From Geminocystis sp. M7585_C2015_104 (GTDB taxonomy: Bacteria; Cyanobacteriota; Cyanobacteriia; Cyanobacteriales; Cyanobacteriaceae): a stretch of DNA of 64,000 nt. The position numbers were made by a program, and so were the translations under genes. The first letter of the stretch is position 1, and every line of letters starts with the position of its first letter. The DNA lies in NCBI GenBank assembly GCA_015295805.1, contig DVEF01000041.1, positions 53,423 to 117,422 of the forward strand. Direction: 5' to 3'. Shown here in pieces: positions 59,342 to 64,000 of this stretch. Under the pieces are notes generated by a model that worked only from the letters and a program-made list of their open reading frames with translations, searched no databases and was not told the DNA's origin.

Positions 59342-60157
59342 ATGTTGGAACTATATCAATTTGAACTATCTCAGTACTCCGAAAAAGTTAGACTTATCCT
59401 GGACTACAAGGGGTTAGAATACAAGAAGATCGAAGTTACTCCCGGTATTGGTCAACTGGAAGTATTTAGAATTTCGGGACAACGACAAGTACCGGTATTA
59501 AAGGATGGCGACACGGTAATAGCCGACTCCACCGCCATCGCCTTTTATTTGGAGCGCAAATACCCTGAAAGGCCTATAATTCCGGAAGATCCTGTTGCCA
59601 AGGGCAAGTGTTTATTGCTGGAAGACTGGGCAGACGAGTCTTTGGGCATCAAAGGGCGTAAAGCCTTCATTGGTGCCCTTAATTATTATCCTGAATTCCG
59701 CAAGTCCTTCCTACCCAAGGATACCCCCGACATTCTCAAAAATGTCATTACTGCCTTTCCCCCAGACATCCTTAGAATTATAGGCACTGGTGTAGGCCTT
59801 GGGGTAGACATCTTTAAAGAGGCCGAGAAGGAATTAAAACGAGTTTTAGAGGCTTTAACCCTTATACTCCAATCACAACCCTATCTTACCGGCGACCAAC
59901 CCACCCTTGCCGACTTGACCGTTGCTGCCCTTTCCACTATCATTAAATTCCCCCCTGTCCGTTACTATGACGTTAACATCGAGATAGAAGGCAAGGGAAT
60001 CCCTGGGATTGCCGATAATCCCGCCTATCAGCCTTTCTTTGAATGGCGCGATCGTCTCTATGCCACCTACCGTCAACCCGTAAGTAAATCCTCCAGCGAT
60101 GGCTCCAGCTCCGGTAGCAACAATGGTGACAAGCCTACTACAATAGAGATCGAGTAG
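59342..60157 (+). CDS. Glutathione S-transferase-family protein
   Basis: A 271-aa protein. The thioredoxin-like N-domain starts with LELYQFELSQYSEKVRLIL, with Ser in place of the CxxC of glutaredoxins; the DSTAIAFYLE motif binds the gamma-glutamyl group. The helical C-domain (about residues 90-235) has TGDQPTLADLTVAAL. The C-terminus ends in a Ser/Gly-rich low-complexity tail (SSSDGSSSGSNNG). Substrate unknown. A clear terminator follows. Confidence 0.85.
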   Translation: MLELYQFELSQYSEKVRLILDYKGLEYKKIEVTPGIGQLEVFRISGQRQVPVLKDGDTVIADSTAIAFYLERKYPERPIIPEDPVAKGKCLLLEDWADESLGIKGRKAFIGALNYYPEFRKSFLPKDTPDILKNVITAFPPDILRIIGTGVGLGVDIFKEAEKELKRVLEALTLILQSQPYLTGDQPTLADLTVAALSTIIKFPPVRYYDVNIEIEGKGIPGIADNPAYQPFFEWRDRLYATYRQPVSKSSSDGSSSGSNNGDKPTTIEIE

Positions 60158-60182
60158 TCTTTAACACAACTAATCTTTTATA

Positions 60183-60214
60183 CTATCCCCTTCCTCTTTG
60201 GGGGATAGGTTTTC
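60183..60214 (+). terminator. Rho-independent terminator of the GST gene
   Basis: CTATCCCC (60183-60190) and GGGGATAG (60201-60208) form a perfect 8-bp stem, followed by GTTTTCTTTG. Confidence 0.72.
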
Positions 60215-60249
60215 TTTGTTTTTCTCCCCGTTTTTTCTTCCGCCCGCCT

Positions 60250-61158
60250 ATGGATTTTCTCATCCCCGGTAGCGACTTTTTTTCCTGGATCTCTTACGCC
60301 CAAACTCTGGCTAAACAACATAATATTACTTCTCGTGAATTAGAGCTATTGGTCACACATTTTACCGACCTTTCTTCTCTGGATTTGAAGCTAAAAAAAT
60401 ATCGGCAAAAGCCCTACATAAATAGCAAAATATCTTGGGAAAAACTGAAAGAACTTTGGGAATTAAGAGTTACAAAGAGAACTCCAATCCAGTATATAAT
60501 AGGGGAATGCTATTGGCGCAATTTCAGCTTGACAGTCACCCCCGATGTCCTTATACCTCGTCCAGAAACGGAATTAATCATAGATTTAGCACTGGAAAAA
60601 ACTGAAGAATACCCTCATCTGCGCCAAGGAAAATGGCTGGATCTAGGCACCGGTAGTGGCGCTATTGCCGTCGCTCTGGCTCAGGTGTTCCCTAATGCAG
60701 AAATCGTAGCCGTTGACAGAAGCGAAAAAGCACTAAATATAGCTAAACAAAATGCCCAAAGGCTGGGGCTTTCTGAAAGAATTAAATTCTACAAAGGCTC
60801 TTGGTTTGAGCCTATCAAAGAACAGAAAAATAGCTTCAGTGGTATCCTCTCTAACCCACCCTATATCCCCACCAGCGAAATAGCCTCATTGCAACCAGAA
60901 ATAGCCAATCACGAGCCAATAATAGCATTAGATGGCGGGGAAGACGGGCTGCAAGCCATAAGAGAAATAGTAGAACAATCCCCACAATTTTTGCAGGATA
61001 ACGGCATTCTAATTCTGGAAATAATGACAGGACAGGGAAAGATGGTAGAAGAAATTATTAAACAAAAAGGCCAATATACAGACATGGAAATTCGTAAAGA
61101 TTTAGCAGGTTTGGAAAGATTTGCCATCGCCCGAAAAACCCCACATCAAGGAGAATAA
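60250..61158 (+). CDS. prmC: Release factor glutamine methyltransferase
   Basis: A 302-aa enzyme that methylates the GGQ glutamine of RF1 and RF2. The N-terminal helical domain is followed by the Rossmann methyltransferase with LDLGTGSGAIAVALA (SAM loop) and the catalytic NPPYIP. FIAR-like end is present as ERFAIARK. Length is standard. The upstream terminator makes it a separate unit. Confidence 0.94.
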   Translation: MDFLIPGSDFFSWISYAQTLAKQHNITSRELELLVTHFTDLSSLDLKLKKYRQKPYINSKISWEKLKELWELRVTKRTPIQYIIGECYWRNFSLTVTPDVLIPRPETELIIDLALEKTEEYPHLRQGKWLDLGTGSGAIAVALAQVFPNAEIVAVDRSEKALNIAKQNAQRLGLSERIKFYKGSWFEPIKEQKNSFSGILSNPPYIPTSEIASLQPEIANHEPIIALDGGEDGLQAIREIVEQSPQFLQDNGILILEIMTGQGKMVEEIIKQKGQYTDMEIRKDLAGLERFAIARKTPHQGE

Positions 61159-61293
61159 TCTCAATCCCTCACCAGCTGTAATTAGCCGTTTAAGAAAAGG
61201 TTAAAAAAAAATACAAATAGGGGGAAAATTCTGTTAACATATACCGTGTATAGCAAATCGAGCACTCTTGTCGAGGGCATGCAGCTGTAAAAG

Positions 61294-61321
61294 GGCATAA
61301 ATAAAAAGGCATAAATAAAAA
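61294..61321 (+). repeat. 14-bp tandem duplication in the purF leader
   Basis: GGCATAAATAAAAA occurs twice in direct tandem (61294-61307 and 61308-61321), 18 bp before the purF start. It might carry an AT-rich promoter element or a slippage-prone region. Confidence 0.7.
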
Positions 61322-61339
61322 GGTTAGAAGGAAGTAAAT

Positions 61340-62812
61340 ATGAGGGAAAATCAAAACCGGGCACCACAAACCCATTCCCCCCAGGCAGATAAACCAAGGG
61401 AAGCATGCGGCATTTTTGGCATCTACGCCCCAGGGGAGGCAGTGGCTAAACTCACCTACTTCGGCCTATACGCCCTACAACATAGAGGTCAAGAATCCGC
61501 CGGAATCGCCACCTTTGACCAAGAGGGCAACTGCTATTGCCACAAAGATATGGGTCTAGTGCCCCAAGTCTTCACCGAGTCCATTATAACTAGTCTGCAG
61601 GGTCACATAGCAGTAGGCCATACTCGTTATTCTACCACCGGCTCCAGTGTAAAAGTCAATGCCCAACCCGCAGTAGTACAAACTCGTCTCGGCCAATTAG
61701 CTCTGGCACATAATGGCAATCTTGTCAATACCATGGAACTAAGGGCGGAACTGGATAGGCGCAATTGTAAGTTCCAAACCACCACCGACTCGGAAATGAT
61801 TGCTATAATGATGGGACAAGAGGTGGACAGTGGGAAGGATTGGGTGAGTGCCGCCATCGCCGCCTTCCAGTGGTGTCAGGGGGCATATAGTCTGGTTATT
61901 GGCACCCCCGACGGCCTGATTGGGGCAAGAGATCCCTATGGAGTTCGTCCTCTAGTAATAGGTCTTCTGAAAACGGGAAATGGCACCCCCCGCTACGTAT
62001 TGGCCTCAGAAACCTGTGCCCTCGACATCATTGGCGCTGAATACCTTAGAGAGGTGAGGCCAGGAGAGTTGGTGTGGATTACCGAACAGGGTTTGACCTC
62101 TCAACAATGGAGTCCTTCTCGGCCTAAATTGTGTATTTTTGAGATGATTTATTTTGCCCGCCCGGACAGTATTGTGGGAAAAGACAGTCTGTATGCCTAT
62201 CGTCTGCGTCTAGGGGAACAATTGGCTAGAGAATCCTACAGCCCTGCCGACATCGTCATAGGAGTCCCTGATTCCGGTATTCCCGCTGCCATTGGCTACT
62301 CCCGTCAGTCCGGCATCCCCTATCAGGAGGGATTGATTAAAAACCGCTATGTGGGGCGCACCTTCATCCAACCCACCCAAAGCATGCGAGAACATGGCAT
62401 ACGCATGAAACTTAACCCCCTCAGGGACGTTTTAGAGGGCAAAAGGGTAATAATCATTGACGATTCCATCGTGCGAGGCACCACCAGTAAAAAAATTGTC
62501 CGCGCCCTCCGAGAAGCCGGCGCCAGAGAAGTGCACATGAAAATTTCTTCTCCCCCTGTAACTCATCCATGTTTCTATGGTATTGACACAGACAGTCAGG
62601 AGCATCTCATAGCCGCCACCAAGTCTGTAGAAGAAATTGCCCGTCAGATAGAGGTGGATTCCCTGGCCTACCTCTCGGAAGAGGGCATGCTAAAAGCTAC
62701 AGGCATTGAGCCCGAAAATTTCTGTACTGCCTGTTTTAATGGCAGATACCCCATCGAAGTCCCAGACAACGTAAAACGCTCTAAACTGATGCTAGAAACC
62801 GTCAACTTTTAA
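61340..62812 (+). CDS. purF: Amidophosphoribosyltransferase
   Basis: A 490-aa enzyme for the first step of purine synthesis. A propeptide of about 22 residues precedes the catalytic Cys of ACGIFGIYAP. The PRTase domain has VIIIDDSIVRGTTSKK (PRPP loop). Cysteines in ETCAL, HPCFYG and FCTACF match the four ligands of the 4Fe-4S cluster of the Bacillus-type enzyme. So it should need propeptide processing and is oxygen sensitive (family knowledge). The stop overlaps the convergent HD gene by 11 bp. purC lies elsewhere in the window. Confidence 0.95.
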   Translation: MRENQNRAPQTHSPQADKPREACGIFGIYAPGEAVAKLTYFGLYALQHRGQESAGIATFDQEGNCYCHKDMGLVPQVFTESIITSLQGHIAVGHTRYSTTGSSVKVNAQPAVVQTRLGQLALAHNGNLVNTMELRAELDRRNCKFQTTTDSEMIAIMMGQEVDSGKDWVSAAIAAFQWCQGAYSLVIGTPDGLIGARDPYGVRPLVIGLLKTGNGTPRYVLASETCALDIIGAEYLREVRPGELVWITEQGLTSQQWSPSRPKLCIFEMIYFARPDSIVGKDSLYAYRLRLGEQLARESYSPADIVIGVPDSGIPAAIGYSRQSGIPYQEGLIKNRYVGRTFIQPTQSMREHGIRMKLNPLRDVLEGKRVIIIDDSIVRGTTSKKIVRALREAGAREVHMKISSPPVTHPCFYGIDTDSQEHLIAATKSVEEIARQIEVDSLAYLSEEGMLKATGIEPENFCTACFNGRYPIEVPDNVKRSKLMLETVNF

Positions 62813-63248
62813 TTTTTTTCAGCTTCTCCCAGGCCAAACGGTATTTTTGCAGTCTTTGCCAGTCTTTTTCCGAAAGAGGGGCAGGGAGTCTAGTAATGTC
62901 CATGTTGTCCTGCAAGTCAGCCAGTTTCACTTCCACCGCCAGAGGGTTTTGGCTAATCCTGTCAATGTACTCCTCATAAGACTCCCCCTCCCTGTGAGTC
63001 AAACAGGCCAATGCCTCCAAAATCTCCTGAGGGAAGCCTTCCCTTTCCAAGTCTGCCAATGTCCAATTACTGTCCTCTACTACGTCATGCAACACCGCCA
63101 CCATCTTCCCCTTCAGCGAACTTACCCTCAACATTAGTGTAATGGGGTGCAACACATAGGGCAGTCCATTCTTCTGTCTTTGATGCCGATGGGCGGCCAC
63201 CGCAATCTCAATTGCCCTTTCCAACAGCTCACTCTCGTCCTTTCCCAT
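62802..63248 (-). CDS. RelA/SpoT-type HD hydrolase, small
   Basis: A 148-aa stand-alone HD-domain protein. Family marks of ppGpp hydrolases are present: AAHRHQRQ, GLPYVLHPI, AVLHDVVED (HD pair) and KLADLQDNMD. No synthetase domain. It resembles the small alarmone hydrolases (MESH1-like), so it may degrade (p)ppGpp or a related nucleotide. Activity is inferred from motif only. It overlaps purF tail to tail by 11 bp. Confidence 0.78.
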   Translation of the reverse strand: MGKDESELLERAIEIAVAAHRHQRQKNGLPYVLHPITLMLRVSSLKGKMVAVLHDVVEDSNWTLADLEREGFPQEILEALACLTHREGESYEEYIDRISQNPLAVEVKLADLQDNMDITRLPAPLSEKDWQRLQKYRLAWEKLKKIKS

Positions 63249-63280
63249 TGTCTTCCTCCCTTGGCAAATACACTCCTCCC

Positions 63281-63310
63281 TTGTCAGGGTAACCTGTTTT
63301 AGGTTATAAT
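63281..63310 (+). promoter_or_regulatory. Promoter of tRNA-Ser: TTGTCA-18 bp-TATAAT
   Basis: -35 at 63281-63286 and -10 at 63305-63310. The tRNA starts 14 bp after the -10. Confidence 0.75.
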
Positions 63311-63324
63311 CTATAGGGGAGCAA

Positions 63325-63414
63325 GGAGAGATGGCTGAGTGGTCGAAAGCGGCTTCCTGCTAAGAAGTTGTGGGGCCAAAAGCTCCACCGGGGGTTCGAA
63401 TCCCCCTCTCTCCG
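63325..63414 (+). tRNA. tRNA-Ser(GCU)
   Basis: A 90-nt class II tRNA: acceptor GGAGAGA pairs with TCTCTCC, anticodon loop CTGCTAA with GCT at 63359-63361, a long variable arm (GTGGGGCCAAAAGCTCCAC), T-arm GGGGG-TTCGAAT-CCCCC, discriminator G. CCA is not encoded. Confidence 0.95.
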
Positions 63415-63957
63415 TTCCCATCCCCCCCTCAGGAAAGGGGCAATTGGGTCTGTGGGACTAGTGCTGGTTGGCTGCCTATCCAACAGGGTCGGGGTTTCCC
63501 GCTTTTAGTGGCAACGGTAACTTAGGCTGGTGGGAAAAACTGGTTGGAAGAAAATGTCAAACCCGCGTGGGGTGGACCCCTAGGTCTTCTAATAGGCCTT
63601 CTGGGGGGGTTGGTGTGCTGGTGAGGAATTAGGGCTCTTCTTCTAGGCCTTGGGGGGGCTTGTCGCCTTTCTAGCCGCAAACCTAAGGCCGTTAGAAGGG
63701 CCTCCCCGTATCTTTCTATAACCTACCCTACTACCACCACTCTTCAAATAAATGCCCTTGAACGTAATTCCCGGCCCCACTTGGCCCTTATCTTTGTTCC
63801 CTTTTTCTTGTTCTTCCTTACCGACCCCCTTGCCCTTGACCAAAAAAACACACTCTCCCCCGCCGTCCCGGGGGCTATGAGAAACACTCGAAAGGACCTT
63901 AGCCGGTTTTAGCTATACAAAGGAGCAAACCCCCTGTGTTTTGGGGTCCACCTCAAA
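63415..63957. other. GC-rich spacer with imperfect repeats, no assignable gene
   Basis: Contains two imperfect repeats, CTTCTAATAGGCCTT (63586-63600) and CTTCTTCTAGGCCTT (63635-63649), each followed by a G7 run, and inverted partners such as AAGGCC near 63686. A minus-strand frame (63643-63843) encodes 66 aa with a Lys/Gly-rich start from a TTG and no recognised family, so I do not call it a gene. The region has the same G/C-rich, repeat-like feel as 1-300. Confidence 0.35.
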
Positions 63958-64000
63958 TCGGAGCGGCGGGATTTGAACCCACGACCACCACTACCCCAAA
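63958..64000 (-). tRNA. tRNA-Pro(GGG), 3' part only
   Basis: The 3' part of a tRNA read on the minus strand from the window edge: loop TTGGGGT, stem AGTGG, variable TGGTC, T-arm GTGGG-TTCAAAT-CCCGC, acceptor CGCTCCG and discriminator A at 63958. Counting back from the T-stem with a 5-nt variable loop places anticodon GGG at 63995-63997. The 5' half lies beyond 64000. A 6-nt variable loop would give TGG instead. Confidence 0.8.

Noticed and set aside
63643..63843. 66-aa minus-strand open frame
   Set aside because: TTG start, Lys/Gly low complexity, no known family, and it lies in a repeat-rich spacer.

Overview
The window is chromosomal DNA of a cyanobacterium. It carries acsF (aerobic Mg-protoporphyrin cyclase), pcyA (phycocyanobilin synthesis), a high-light-inducible Hlip, raf1 (Rubisco assembly), sasA (clock kinase with a KaiB-like input domain), rpaB/ycf27, ycf51, a CGLD27-family protein, a complex C (cytochrome b6f) cofactor assembly factor and several cyanobacteria-only DUF families. 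Base composition is moderate and I noticed only one HIP1 octamer (GCGATCGC, 58424-58431). A unicellular Chroococcales-type genome (Cyanobacterium/Geminocystis/Synechocystis relatives) fits, but genus is inference.

Layout. 0-9.5 kb: sds (prenyl diphosphate synthase), a CPA2 antiporter with USP domains, a coiled-coil membrane protein, acsF behind a long inverted repeat, an RsbW-like ATPase, dprA and carA. 9.5-16 kb: an HTH protein with an acidic tract, ycf51, sasA, a secreted pentapeptide protein, a tandem PTPS/QueD, DUF3067, a Nudix hydrolase, then a 948-bp insertion sequence (14995-15942) with 18-bp terminal inverted repeats, a perfect 13-bp flanking direct repeat and a frameshifted IS982-like transposase. 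16-26 kb: rlmB, DUF1816, a FutB-like permease, omp85-purC, a DNA polymerase III delta-prime-type protein, recR (apparently with an AUU start), and a two-gene module encoding a ParB-like protein and a ParA ATPase fused to a restriction-endonuclease-like (HsdR_N) domain. 26-38 kb: hli, a dicarboxylate symporter, pcyA, uppP, CCB factor, rpaB, der, an Ap4A phosphorylase, a DUF3352 protein, ligA, a DprA-like Rossmann protein. 38-50 kb: tRNA-Val(GAC), mtnA, a TPR protein, raf1, a K+ channel, ilvD, an acyl-CoA synthetase, a gamma-glutamylcyclotransferase and pntA. 50-64 kb: ABC1 kinase with a histidine-kinase-like protein lacking the phosphoacceptor His, fbp, recA, CGLD27, rsfS, a stress cluster (hspA, a glycine-rich membrane protein, a DnaJ), DUF1614, GST, prmC, purF, a RelA-type HD hydrolase, tRNA-Ser(GCU) and the 3' part of tRNA-Pro(GGG).

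Most genes are single or short transcription units that alternate strand often. Seven tail-to-tail gene pairs overlap at their stop codons, three of them sharing a 4-bp palindromic double stop. The strongest candidate for an undescribed system is the HsdR_N-ParA / ParB-like-Rho_N module at 23533-25802. Secondary points are the possible alternative-pairing leader of hspA, the 61-bp inverted repeat before acsF, a candidate small RNA at 5914-5985, the AUU start of recR and two GC-rich unexplained regions at both window ends.
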